A DNA stretch of 64,000 bases, from positions 1-64,000 of the forward strand of contig NZ_JAIRAU010000033.1 in the NCBI RefSeq assembly GCF_020073745.1, given 5' to 3'. Source of the stretch: Nannocystis pusilla. GTDB taxonomy: Bacteria; Myxococcota_A; Polyangia; Nannocystales; Nannocystaceae. The stretch's first letter is position 1. The number at the start of each line of letters is the position of its first letter. The translations under genes were made by a program, and so were the position numbers. Positions 37,501 to 44,399 of this stretch are shown piece by piece. The notes under the pieces are model-generated. The model searched no databases. It was not told where the DNA came from and was given only the letters and a program-made list of their open reading frames with translations.

Positions 37501-38656
37501 GGCGCGGCTGTTCGGTCCGCACGCGGTGCGTCGCGTCTACCCGACCGCGAAGCTCGCCCAGCTGCGCGCGCCGACCTTGCCGGCCGCGCCCGACGACGCG
37601 CTGGCGCGTGTGTTCGTGCGCGGCAGCGACGTCGCCGGCGAGTTGTGGATGCCGGTCGGAGCAGAGGAGGAAGACTGTCGGGTCGGGCTTCACCGCGAGG
37701 ACGGGACGCTGATCCGACGGGTGTCGTTGTTGCCGCCGTTGCCGCTGGCGGGGGCGCTGACGGGCGAGGGCGTGCGCATCGAGGGCTTCAGGATCGCGCT
37801 GTCGTTGTCGGCGCTGGCGGCGGTCCGCGACGCGGCGCTGCGGCTCTACGACGACATCCTCGGCGCCGGCGATTCTGCGGCGCTGCTGGCGATGCGCCGG
37901 ATCTCCGGCCGGATCGGCGAGGCCCGGCTGCCGCCCCCGCTCGAGCCGCTGCGCGGGCGCTTGCGCGCGGCGGTCCGCGCCGGCGACTCCGACGCGCCGC
38001 CCTCGGGGGCGGTGCAAGATGTCCTCGCGGACATGTTCGTCGAGCTCGAGGCGGCGGCGCGCGAGCAGGGTCAGGCGGCGGCGCGCGAGGAGCCGTCGTT
38101 CAGGCCGCTGCCGTCGGGGTTCGGAGACGATGTCCTTTCGGACACGTTCGGCGAAGCCTCGGGCTCGCCGCCGGGGTTCGTGCAAGATGTCCTGGCGGAC
38201 ATCCTGGCCGAGCACGCGGGGCGGCGCGAACCGCCGCGCTCGGCGGCGTCACCGGATGATCGTGCGGCGGGCGGGACGGCATCGTCGAGCCCGCCGCCGG
38301 CGCCGCCCGAGATGCGGCTGCTGTCGGCAATTCGCGCCGAACTGCGGGCGTTACGGGAGCAACACGAGCGGCTCTTGTCGAACTTCAACCTCGAGCACCT
38401 GCGGCTCGCAGCGCTCGGGCCGCCGGCCGAGCCGGTCACGATCGGGACCGAGGCGGTCGTGTTGAACAAGAGTCATGCGTTGATTCGCCGCGCCGCCGCC
38501 GAGTTCGAGCGGGATCCCTGGTGGATCGATGTCCTCGCGTCGTTGGTGTTCACGGCCTTCAACGTGTGGCGCGAGGAGATCACGGACGCCGACGAGCAGA
38601 CGTTTCATCGCTTGCACCTGGAGCGAGTGGCCAGACGATCCTCGACTCGCAGGTGA
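34523..38656 (+). CDS. Giant uncharacterised partner of Hsp90-like ATPase
   Basis: A 1377-aa protein with no signal peptide. The N-terminus (LRTFQVAEPHRYVLHLVALA, then IEFEIDSDDLWARFDGAPL) looks like a degenerate GHKL fold: residues corresponding to an N box and G boxes are not catalytic, so it may be a pseudo-ATPase that pairs with the upstream protein. The rest is Arg/Leu/Ala-rich with repeated RALVGQVGLRRERG-type blocks. From ~1160 to the end are three near-identical palindrome-encoded peptides (QDVLADMF, DDVLSDTF, QDVLADIL), then a helical EHERLLSNFNLEHLRL stretch. About eight palindromes are in frame in this one gene. Function unknown. Confidence 0.85.
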   Translation: MSADDLIASLCAEGRVDSHGGFTLDRAKAREKLRTFQVAEPHRYVLHLVALAALRGATAIEFEIDSDDLWARFDGAPLTEQDFEDLYSSSFAAATTDAERARQQLAVGLNAALALNPRHVRVTSGPAGQRVRLEATHGAEDVIARVPGDRGAGTVIHVKQRFRPGLVVRFFKHVLGDMPEATVLRERAPFARIPVRVQGSTLGGSEALTGEVQHRRELGDGAGRVCVAGLRPEPHVEAEVRLVRHGVWISTLHPKHLPGGTVALVHDDSLQTDLSGQEVVHNEARERCLRLVELAMEASLLDYLADRGRSDPWLRARLVRSWLGWPRVRDRATPLGVAMAALPWWSDIFGAPVSLAMLRTCLERQSAVYYTTAEFADRLEALPETVVAVPAKSSGGPSDDLLILKELFGERLRDRTRELEREVRRSARRRLWRLRPAAPQLEPAGYSALAPISIETPARALVGQVGLRRERGGPSTVRVIVDGHLLCELNVELPLPVDAVVAGVEADDDYEAPLRDDRFALALLAVLDAALGLVETDMSQRTVHEIDAEARALARRYLQLRHDPEGPRRWLQGFGFRSADAERGLRQPTVAALARVCRARTEVPTASLLEPWLAECERLPTACGRSLSLGALALALARGERVVWIGALGPGLARLDRIVLKLDAAGQDLIAQVFGERIAQLTSAELQGLIAEQRFMSQAEEDTAQALGPCGATLRVEDGPLQAVLGVRFIRDGEPLRASVRVLVRGRNLAERALWAPFKGVVAVVRDDRLTPTVDWDAVVVNAAWRAAERALLQALPRLAVEAARVPELAVVGDVLAASFPSQTLRRAWERLVECEGPEAGEASYELLLGLASQVRIERLDEVLDRALRQPARMVGERRVHPIANIAKIADDADWRIDPARTREVAGVLKELRILCGQHRPGLPLAEQVLAIDGRLVHEWTFRRVDGATVTLAALIAARARGGAIEVVAEGLDLGGVMRPHALVVDDAEADRLARLFGPHAVRRVYPTAKLAQLRAPTLPAAPDDALARVFVRGSDVAGELWMPVGAEEEDCRVGLHREDGTLIRRVSLLPPLPLAGALTGEGVRIEGFRIALSLSALAAVRDAALRLYDDILGAGDSAALLAMRRISGRIGEARLPPPLEPLRGRLRAAVRAGDSDAPPSGAVQDVLADMFVELEAAAREQGQAAAREEPSFRPLPSGFGDDVLSDTFGEASGSPPGFVQDVLADILAEHAGRREPPRSAASPDDRAAGGTASSSPPPAPPEMRLLSAIRAELRALREQHERLLSNFNLEHLRLAALGPPAEPVTIGTEAVVLNKSHALIRRAAAEFERDPWWIDVLASLVFTAFNVWREEITDADEQTFHRLHLERVARRSSTRR
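35037..35071. repeat. Two overlapping palindromes in giant gene
   Basis: AACATGTCCTCGGAGACATG and ACATGCCCGAAGCGACAGTC overlap by a few bases. In frame, encoding KHVLGDMPEATVL. Confidence 0.6.
35289..35308. repeat. Palindrome in giant gene
   Basis: ACCTGCCCGGAGGGACAGTC. One core mismatch; in frame (LPGGTVAL). Confidence 0.55.
36131..36152. repeat. Palindrome in giant gene
   Basis: GACATGTCCCAACGGACAGT, exact core, loop CAAC. In frame (DMSQRTVHE). Confidence 0.7.
36688..36708. repeat. Palindrome in giant gene
   Basis: GGCTGTCCTCGGGGTCAGGT. The right arm has one mismatch. In frame (AVLGVRF). Confidence 0.55.
38017..38205. repeat. Three in-frame palindromes giving repeated peptide
   Basis: Copies at 38017-38037 (loop TCGC), 38128-38148 (loop TTTC) and 38185-38205 (loop TGGC) all have the exact core. 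All are read in the same frame and encode DVLADM, DVLSDT and DVLADI. Between them the sequence is unrelated. Confidence 0.75.
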
Positions 38657-38664
38657 GGTTCGAA

Positions 38665-38685
38665 AACCTGTCCTTTCGGACATCT
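38665..38685. repeat. Palindrome just after giant gene
   Basis: AACCTGTCCTTTCGGACATC, exact core with loop TTTC, 8 nt beyond the stop codon at 38656. It could act as a 3' mRNA hairpin. Confidence 0.65.
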
Positions 38686-38824
38686 CAATGCTGCTGCAGC
38701 AAAGTCATGAAGACAAGAATCATGACGGCGCGACGTGTGGAAACGCGCTAGCCCTCGCCTGCGGGTCTTTGATAGAAGCGAGAGCGACCTCCAACCTGAC
38801 TTCTCTCTCGCGAAGGATCTGACG

Positions 38825-40204
38825 ATGACGATGAACAGTGATTGGCGTGTGACCGGACTGAGCGTCCTGGTGCTGATCGGGGCGGGCTGTGGCGACGACG
38901 CGAACACCAGCGCCAGCGCGACGATCGGCGGGACCGCGCTGACCGGGAACACGGACGGCCCGACGGACACGACCGAGCAGGGCTCGATTTCCGACAGCGA
39001 CGCGAACCCCACGACGACGGCCGGTTCCGACTCGGACAGCCAGACCGGGCCGGGGACCACGACCGAACCCGCGACCACGACCGAGCCCGACACCACCACC
39101 ACCGCGGATCCGGGCACGTCCACCGATCCCGGCACCACCACCGACGACACCTCGACCACCGGGGCCGTCGATACCACCACCACGACCGATCCGGGCACCA
39201 GCACCACCAGCACCACCGGTGAGACCGGCGACAAGGAGTGTCCGCTGGCCCAGATGCACCTGCCGTGCGACGCCGACTCGGACGACGCCTTGCACGCGCT
39301 CGGTCTCAACTGCACGTCGCTCGGCGGGCAGTGGGTCGACAACCAGAACGCGGTGGCGGTCGCCAACCTCGACTTCCAGGCCGCGCCGCCGACCCAGGGC
39401 AAGCGCGCCTGGCAGGTCGCCAAGGTCTACGGCAGCTACATCGACCCGAACACCAACCAGCCGTTCTGGAACTCACGCGAGGGCGACAAGGTGCTGCTCA
39501 TCAGCTCCGGCCTGCTGCCCCCGCCGAACCCGCAGGGCGCGGTGATCGTGAACGACGGGGATGTCTACAACGACGTCGCGTTCGGCGGCGTGTGGGACTC
39601 CGACGTGATGCCGCCGCCGATGAGCCCGAACCACGGCAGCCCCGACCCGATGGGCTTCACCAACTGTGACGGCACCAACGACTGCTCGAACACGATCGCC
39701 GAGCAGTGGAACCTCGGCACCGGCGATCCCGAGGACAAGATGTGGTTCAGCTTCGACGTGACGGCCCCGGCGATCAGCAACGGCCAGATCGCCGACGCCA
39801 AGGGCTACACCTTCGACTTCGCCTACTTCTCGGCGGAGTTCCCGGAGTGGGTCGGCGACGAGTTCAACGACATCTTCGTCGTCTGGCAGTCGTCGGAGGA
39901 CTACACCGGCAACGTCACCTTCATCAACGGCCAGCCGCTCACCGTCACCGCGCTGTGGCCGATCGACTACCAGTCGTTCGACCCGCACCTGCAGGGCACG
40001 GGTCACATCAACGACGGCGGCGCGACCGGCTGGTACAAGGCGACCAGCGGCGTCAAGCCGGGCGAGACGTTCACCCTGGCGTTCGCCATCTTCGACATGG
40101 GCGACTCGACCTACGACACCACCGCGATCATCGACAACTGGTCGTGGGACTGCGAAGGTTGCGTGCCGAACGAGGTCGACGACTGCGGGATCGAGCCGCA
40201 GTGA
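38825..40204 (+). CDS. Thr-rich surface lipoprotein with choice-of-anchor-L-like domain
   Basis: A 459-aa protein from ATG 38825 (MTMNSDW). The signal ends LIGAGCGDD, a lipobox. Residues ~35-135 are a Thr/Ser/Asp/Gly/Pro linker (GTTTEPATTTEP and similar). The C-terminal ~320 residues form a Cys-containing beta-rich domain (WNSREGDKVLLISSG, FDVTAPAISNGQIADAKGYT, FDFAYFSAEFPEWVGDEFND, TAIIDNWSWDCEGC). This pattern fits the 'choice-of-anchor L' type of surface domain. Such domains sit on predatory and gliding bacterial surfaces. A strong terminator follows. Confidence 0.82.
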   Translation: MTMNSDWRVTGLSVLVLIGAGCGDDANTSASATIGGTALTGNTDGPTDTTEQGSISDSDANPTTTAGSDSDSQTGPGTTTEPATTTEPDTTTTADPGTSTDPGTTTDDTSTTGAVDTTTTTDPGTSTTSTTGETGDKECPLAQMHLPCDADSDDALHALGLNCTSLGGQWVDNQNAVAVANLDFQAAPPTQGKRAWQVAKVYGSYIDPNTNQPFWNSREGDKVLLISSGLLPPPNPQGAVIVNDGDVYNDVAFGGVWDSDVMPPPMSPNHGSPDPMGFTNCDGTNDCSNTIAEQWNLGTGDPEDKMWFSFDVTAPAISNGQIADAKGYTFDFAYFSAEFPEWVGDEFNDIFVVWQSSEDYTGNVTFINGQPLTVTALWPIDYQSFDPHLQGTGHINDGGATGWYKATSGVKPGETFTLAFAIFDMGDSTYDTTAIIDNWSWDCEGCVPNEVDDCGIEPQ

Positions 40205-40258
40205 TCCGCTCGCATCGCCGCCGCCGCGCCTGAACCCTGCGGCGGCCGCTCGCGCGCT

Positions 40259-40288
40259 GGCTCCGGGGCCGTCCCCGGGGCCTTTCGC
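40259..40288 (+). terminator. Intrinsic terminator after surface lipoprotein gene
   Basis: GGCTCCGGGG (40259-40268) pairs with CCCCGGGGCC (40273-40282; one G-T pair) around a 4-nt loop, followed by TTTCGCGTTT. It lies 54 nt after the stop. Confidence 0.72.
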
Positions 40289-40375
40289 GTTTCGTGGCCG
40301 CGGCGACGGTCGGCTCGCCCGCGCGCGCGAGAGGCGCTTTACGGCCTGCGGCCGGTGACTGTACCTTGCGGCCGC

Positions 40376-41527
40376 ATGCGTCGCGTCGCCGTCGTCTTTC
40401 TCCTGTCGTGTACCACCCTCGCGGCCTGCGCCCAGCTCGGGGCGCTGTTCGGGGCCAAGCCGCAGCCGCAGGCGGAGACGCAGGAGCAGTCGGCCGCGCG
40501 TCAGCAGGCCGCAGCGGCCGAGCAACAGCAGGAGGAGAAGCGGCGCGCCGAGGCGGCGGCCGAGGTCGAGCGGCGCGAGCAGGCGCTGCTGGCCGAGCTC
40601 GAGGCGGCCCGCGCGGAGCTGTCCGCAGGGACAGGCGATCGCCAGGCCGCCGCGATCGCGTTCGCCGACAAGGTGCACGCGCTCGAGGGCTCGCAGGCGG
40701 CCGCCAGCGGCAAGGTCGACCTGGCGGTGGTGTCGCGTGAGGCGGCCGGCTACCTCGACGCGGCGCTGCAGCAGGCGCCGAGCTTCGACCTGCTGCGCGC
40801 GCTCGATCAGCTGCGCGGCCCCGACGCCGACGTCGCGTTCGTGCGTGCGTGCCCCAAGCTGCGGCCGAAGGTCCCGGCCGACGCCGTCATCGGGTTCGTC
40901 GGCGACTGTCTCAAGCGCGCCGGCGGCGACGCCGCCAGGTTGAAGTGGCCGAGCGTGCAAAAGGATCTGGTGGCGTACCGCCGCCATGAAGAGGAGGAGC
41001 TCCGGCGCGCGCGCGAAGCGGAGGCCCGACGGGCCCAGGAGGAGGCGGCACGGGCCAAGGAGGAGGCGGCCGTGGCGGCGCGCGGGGCGAGCTACGTCGC
41101 CGCGTCGGTGTTCGCGGCCGGGCGCTGCAACTTCGGCGATTGTGCCAAGGACGGCTGGACCGTCGACACGCCGGACGGGCAGGTGCGGGTCCGCTGCAAC
41201 TTCGGCAATTGTCTCAAGGAAGGTTGGGTCGCCGAGTTCCCCGGTGGCAAGAGCGCTCGCACGAGCTGCAGCTTCGGCGACTGCTTCAAGGACGGCTGGC
41301 GCACCGAGCTGCCCGACGGTCAGAGCGCCAGCACCCGCTGCAGCTTCAACAATTGCCCCAAGGACGGCTGGAGCACCGATATCCCCGGGCTCGGGACCGC
41401 GACGACGCGCTGCAACTTCCAGGACTGTCTCAAGGACGGCTGGAGCACCGACCTGCCGCAGGGCGGGCAGGTCCGCTGTCGCTGCAACTTCCAGGACTGT
41501 CTGACCAATGGCGCGACTTGTGATTAG
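40376..41527 (+). CDS. Lipoprotein with coiled coil and C-x-F-x-x-C-x-K-D-G-W tandem repeats
   Basis: A 383-aa protein from ATG 40376. The signal ends TLAACAQL (lipobox). Residues ~30-80 and ~200-235 are Glu/Ala/Gln/Arg-rich helices, probably coiled coil; between them is a small helical domain with Cys residues. From ~250 to the end are six tandem units of 23-24 aa, each with C-[NS]-F-x2-C-x-K-[DE]-G-W-x4-P (RCNFGDCAKDGW, RCNFGNCLKEGW, SCSFGDCFKDGW, RCSFNNCPKDGW, RCNFQDCLKDGW), the last truncated. Two Cys per unit could bind metal or form disulphides. Family not recognised. An in-frame palindrome lies at 40616-40636. Confidence 0.8.
   Translation: MRRVAVVFLLSCTTLAACAQLGALFGAKPQPQAETQEQSAARQQAAAAEQQQEEKRRAEAAAEVERREQALLAELEAARAELSAGTGDRQAAAIAFADKVHALEGSQAAASGKVDLAVVSREAAGYLDAALQQAPSFDLLRALDQLRGPDADVAFVRACPKLRPKVPADAVIGFVGDCLKRAGGDAARLKWPSVQKDLVAYRRHEEEELRRAREAEARRAQEEAARAKEEAAVAARGASYVAASVFAAGRCNFGDCAKDGWTVDTPDGQVRVRCNFGNCLKEGWVAEFPGGKSARTSCSFGDCFKDGWRTELPDGQSASTRCSFNNCPKDGWSTDIPGLGTATTRCNFQDCLKDGWSTDLPQGGQVRCRCNFQDCLTNGATCD
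40616..40636. repeat. Dispersed palindrome inside repeat lipoprotein gene
   Basis: GAGCTGTCCGCAGGGACAGG, exact core with loop GCAG; encodes ELSAGTGD in the coiled-coil part. Confidence 0.65.
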
Positions 41528-41635
41528 GAAGGCCGCGGGGCCTTGCGTCGGTGTCACGCGGCGCGAGGTGCGCTGCGCGAATCTGGAGACGTCCGCCGAT
41601 CGGAACTGTGACGCGACAGCCGTGGGCCGCGGGGA

Positions 41636-41641
41636 TATAGT
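41636..41641 (+). promoter_or_regulatory. Putative -10 element of kinase gene
   Basis: TATAGT in GGGGATATAGT. A GTG start at 41647 would lie only 5 nt downstream, so the ATG at 41695 is more likely. A similar GGGGTATAAC lies before the paralogous kinase at 46247. Confidence 0.35.
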
Positions 41642-41694
41642 GAGCCGTGATAGCTGCGGCGCCGCTGCGCCGGGCACTTCATGACAAGCGCTTT

Positions 41695-43485
41695 ATGACG
41701 ACCCGGCGACAGCCCCGCGCCACCCGTGAACCCGCGCCGGTCGATCCTCTCATCGGGGCGACCATCGCCGGCAAGTACCACATCGTCAAGCTGATCGCGC
41801 GCGGCGGCATCGGGCTCGTTTACCTCGCGCGGCAGATGTCGCTCGAGGGCAGCGAGCGCGAGGTCGTGGTCAAGGTGCTCGCGCCCAACTGGATCGACAA
41901 CGCCGAGGCGATCGGCCGCTTCGAGCGCGAGGGCCAGCGCCTGGGCGAGCTGCAGCACGCCAACATCGTCGCGCTGCACGACTGCGGCCACGAGAACGGC
42001 GTCGCGTACCTCGTGATGGAGTACCTCGCCGGCGAGCTGCTCAGCGACTACCTCGCGCGCAAGGGTCGGCTCACCGTCGAGGAGTTCGTGCCGATCGCCG
42101 CCCAGATCCTGAAGGGCATCGGCTACGCCCACTCGCGCGGGCTGATGCACCGCGACCTCAAGCCGAGCAACATCATGCTGATGGTCCGCAAGGGTCGGGC
42201 CAACTACGTCAAGATCCTCGACTTCGGCATGGCGAAGCTGGTCGAGGGCGAGCGCGAAGTGACGGCCGAGCAGATCGTCGGCACCGCCAATTACATCGCG
42301 CCCGAGCAGATCCGCGGCGAGACGCTCGACGTGCGGGTCGACGTCTACGCGCTCGGGATCCTGTTCTATTCGATGCTGTCGGGGCGCCTGCCGTTCGAGG
42401 GCGAGGGCAACGCGGCGCTGCTGTACAAGCACGTGCACGAGGCCCCGCCGCCGCTCGGCGACGTCCTCCCGGCCAACCATGGCGTGCCCGACGATCTGAT
42501 CGCGCTGGTCCATCGCTGCCTGGCCAAGCAGGTCGACGAGCGCCCGGCCGACGCCAACGAGATGGTCGAGGCGATCATCGACTCGTGCCCGGCGTCGATG
42601 TTCCACCTGCCGGTCGCCGAGGGCGTGGCCGCGGTGTCGCAGTCGACGGGCAGCATGGTCGCCACGCCGACCTCCGATCTGCTGCGCACCGCGCCGTACC
42701 GGACGCGCGGGACGGGGCGCTTGCGGCCGGTCGTGACGCCGACGATCCCGCCGTCGCAGGCGAGCGGCGGGTTCGGCAGCACGATCATCGCCGTCGAGCC
42801 GGCCACGAGCACGCGCAGCTGGGGCCTGATCGTCGGCGCGGCGGCGGCGGTGCTGATCGGCGGGGTGGTGGCGGCGGTCGTGTGGGGCGGCGGCGGCGCG
42901 ACGACGCCGGTGGTCGGCACCGGCGTGACCGAGGAGAAGCGCATGGCCGCCCAGCTCGATCAGATCGAGCGCGAGATCCTCGGCGGCGAGTTCGACAAGG
43001 CCCGACGTCACCTCGACGGCATGGCCCGCGACCTCGAGGCCTATCCGTCGCTCAAGCGGCGCGCGGAGGCGAGCCTCACCCGCATCGCCGTCGCCAGCAC
43101 GCTCGGGCTCGCCCAGCGGCTCGAGAAAGAGGGCAACCTGCCGGCGGCGCTCAGCGCCTATCGCGACATCCTCGCCATCGACGCCGGCCACGCCGAGGCG
43201 AAGGCGTCGATCGCCCGCCTCGAGGCCGAGAGCAAGCCGCCGGAGCCGGCCAGCACGCCGGAGCCGGCGGGGCAGGGCAAGCCGGCCGCCGGCAAGCCGC
43301 GGCCCGGCGCGGGCAAGCCGGGCCCGGGTCGCGGCGAACCAGCGTCCACGCCCACGCCCACGCCCGCGCCGCAGCCGGACGCGGGGGCGAAACAGCCCGC
43401 GCCGGAGCAGGCCAAGGACCCGTTCTTGCCGGTCGCGAAGAAGGACGACGGCGGTATCTTTCTACCTGTCGGAGGCAACAAGTGA
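41695..43485 (+). CDS. Ser/Thr protein kinase with C-terminal transmembrane and TPR-like tail
   Basis: A 596-aa protein. Gly loop ARGGIGLVY (35-43), Lys60, HRDLKPSN (152-159), DFG (176-178) and APE (202-204) are intact. A membrane helix is at about 378-400, followed by a TPR-like external domain (ILGGEFDKARRHLDGMARDL, AALSAYRDILAIDAGHAEAK), a Pro/Ala/Lys spacer, and the closing GGIFLPVGGNK. The same layout and closing IFLP.G..K motif recur in the kinase at 46269, so the two are paralogues. Start ATG 41695 is chosen over GTG 41647. Its TGA overlaps the ATG of the next gene (TGATG). Confidence 0.92.
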   Translation: MTTRRQPRATREPAPVDPLIGATIAGKYHIVKLIARGGIGLVYLARQMSLEGSEREVVVKVLAPNWIDNAEAIGRFEREGQRLGELQHANIVALHDCGHENGVAYLVMEYLAGELLSDYLARKGRLTVEEFVPIAAQILKGIGYAHSRGLMHRDLKPSNIMLMVRKGRANYVKILDFGMAKLVEGEREVTAEQIVGTANYIAPEQIRGETLDVRVDVYALGILFYSMLSGRLPFEGEGNAALLYKHVHEAPPPLGDVLPANHGVPDDLIALVHRCLAKQVDERPADANEMVEAIIDSCPASMFHLPVAEGVAAVSQSTGSMVATPTSDLLRTAPYRTRGTGRLRPVVTPTIPPSQASGGFGSTIIAVEPATSTRSWGLIVGAAAAVLIGGVVAAVVWGGGGATTPVVGTGVTEEKRMAAQLDQIEREILGGEFDKARRHLDGMARDLEAYPSLKRRAEASLTRIAVASTLGLAQRLEKEGNLPAALSAYRDILAIDAGHAEAKASIARLEAESKPPEPASTPEPAGQGKPAAGKPRPGAGKPGPGRGEPASTPTPTPAPQPDAGAKQPAPEQAKDPFLPVAKKDDGGIFLPVGGNK

Positions 43486-44339
43486 TGCGAGGTCGCACGC
43501 GAGACCGTGGAGGTTCGCCCGCTCAACGTGGAGTCGCCGCGGCGCTGGCGGCGTCGCTGGTCCTCGGGGTCGCGCCGGGGAGCGAGAGACAGGTTCTCGC
43601 GGCCATGTCCTCTGCGACAGGAACGATCGACCAGGCGCCTGAGGCCCAGCCGGGTGCCGCCGACCTGAGCGCGCAGGCGATCGAGCGCTTCCAGGCCAAG
43701 GACTACGACGCGGCGGTGCGCCTGTTCGAGGAGGCGTACGCGCTCGACAAGGTGCCGAACTACCTGTTCAACATCGGCCGCGTGTACGAGGAGAAGGGCG
43801 ACATCCGGGCCGCGGTCGACTACTACCAGCGGTTCGTCAAGGAGCCGGGGGTCGAGATCGAGGCGCGCGACCTGGCGCTGCAGCGGCTGCGCGTGCTCAA
43901 GGGCATCCTTCAGGAGACCGACCCGGCCGACAAGCCGGCGCCGACCGAGCCGACGCCGGCGCCGGTGGCCGAGGGGCCGAAGCCGGAGCCCGCGCCGAAG
44001 CCGGCGGCGCCCGACCCGAAGTGGCGGACGATGAAGATCGCCGGCGCGAGCCTGCTCGGCGTCGGCGGCGGGGCGGTGATCGTCGGCGGGATCCTCGGCG
44101 GCCTGGCGCTGTCGAAGCAGAACCAGCTCGACGCGACCCACGACTTCGACGCCCGCCAGACGCTCAAGCAGAGCGGCGAGCGCCTGGCCCTGGCCACCGA
44201 CGTGCTCATCATCGGCGGCGCCGTGGTGGCCCTCACCGGCGTGGTCCTGCTGGCCGTCGGCGTCAGCAAGGGCAAGTCCAGGGCCGTGGCCGCGCGCCGC
44301 GTCTTCCCGACCGGCACCGGCCTGGTCGCCCGCTTCTGA
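43485..44339 (+). CDS. TPR membrane protein coupled to kinase
   Basis: A 284-aa protein overlapping the kinase stop by one base. A signal or anchor helix (GVAAALAASLVLGVAPG) is followed by TPR units (SAQAIERFQAKDYDAAVRLF, PNYLFNIGRVYEEKGDIRAA, DYYQRF). A Pro-rich linker precedes two hydrophobic helices near the C-terminus (SLLGVGGGAVIVGGILGGLA, VLIIGGAVVALTGVVLLAVG). It is probably a partner or substrate of the kinase. A palindrome copy (43601-43622) encodes AMSSATGT near the mature N-terminus. Confidence 0.83.
   Translation: MRGRTRDRGGSPAQRGVAAALAASLVLGVAPGSERQVLAAMSSATGTIDQAPEAQPGAADLSAQAIERFQAKDYDAAVRLFEEAYALDKVPNYLFNIGRVYEEKGDIRAAVDYYQRFVKEPGVEIEARDLALQRLRVLKGILQETDPADKPAPTEPTPAPVAEGPKPEPAPKPAAPDPKWRTMKIAGASLLGVGGGAVIVGGILGGLALSKQNQLDATHDFDARQTLKQSGERLALATDVLIIGGAVVALTGVVLLAVGVSKGKSRAVAARRVFPTGTGLVARF
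43601..43622. repeat. Dispersed palindrome inside TPR gene
   Basis: GGCCATGTCCTCTGCGACAG, with one right-arm mismatch, in frame near the N-terminus of the mature protein. Confidence 0.5.
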
Positions 44340-44349
44340 TCCCTCGCCG

Positions 44350-44368
44350 GGCTCCGCGCCGGAGCCGG
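44350..44368 (+). terminator. Weak hairpin after TPR gene
   Basis: GGCTCC (44350-44355) pairs with GGAGCC (44361-44366), extended by two pairs across a bulge. There is no T tract. It may attenuate but need not stop transcription into the next gene. Confidence 0.3.
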
Positions 44369-44387
44369 TGGTTCGCTTCGCTGACTC

Positions 44388-44394
44388 AGGAGGT
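44388..44394 (+). promoter_or_regulatory. Shine-Dalgarno AGGAGGT deciding a GTG start
   Basis: AGGAGGT ends 5 nt before the GTG at 44400. It is one of the strongest ribosome sites in the window and supports that GTG as the start. Confidence 0.7.
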
Positions 44395-44399
44395 CGCTC

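Noticed and set aside
34256..38215. 1319-aa minus-strand frame opposite the giant gene
   Set aside because: Arg/Gln/His/Pro-rich antisense sequence. The + strand frame has a coupled start and protein-like helices.
32976..38656. Assignment of the Hsp90-like pair to a named anti-phage system
   Set aside because: I know of no described defence system with this combination of a short GHKL ATPase and a 1377-aa partner, and no nuclease, toxin or membrane effector domain is visible.
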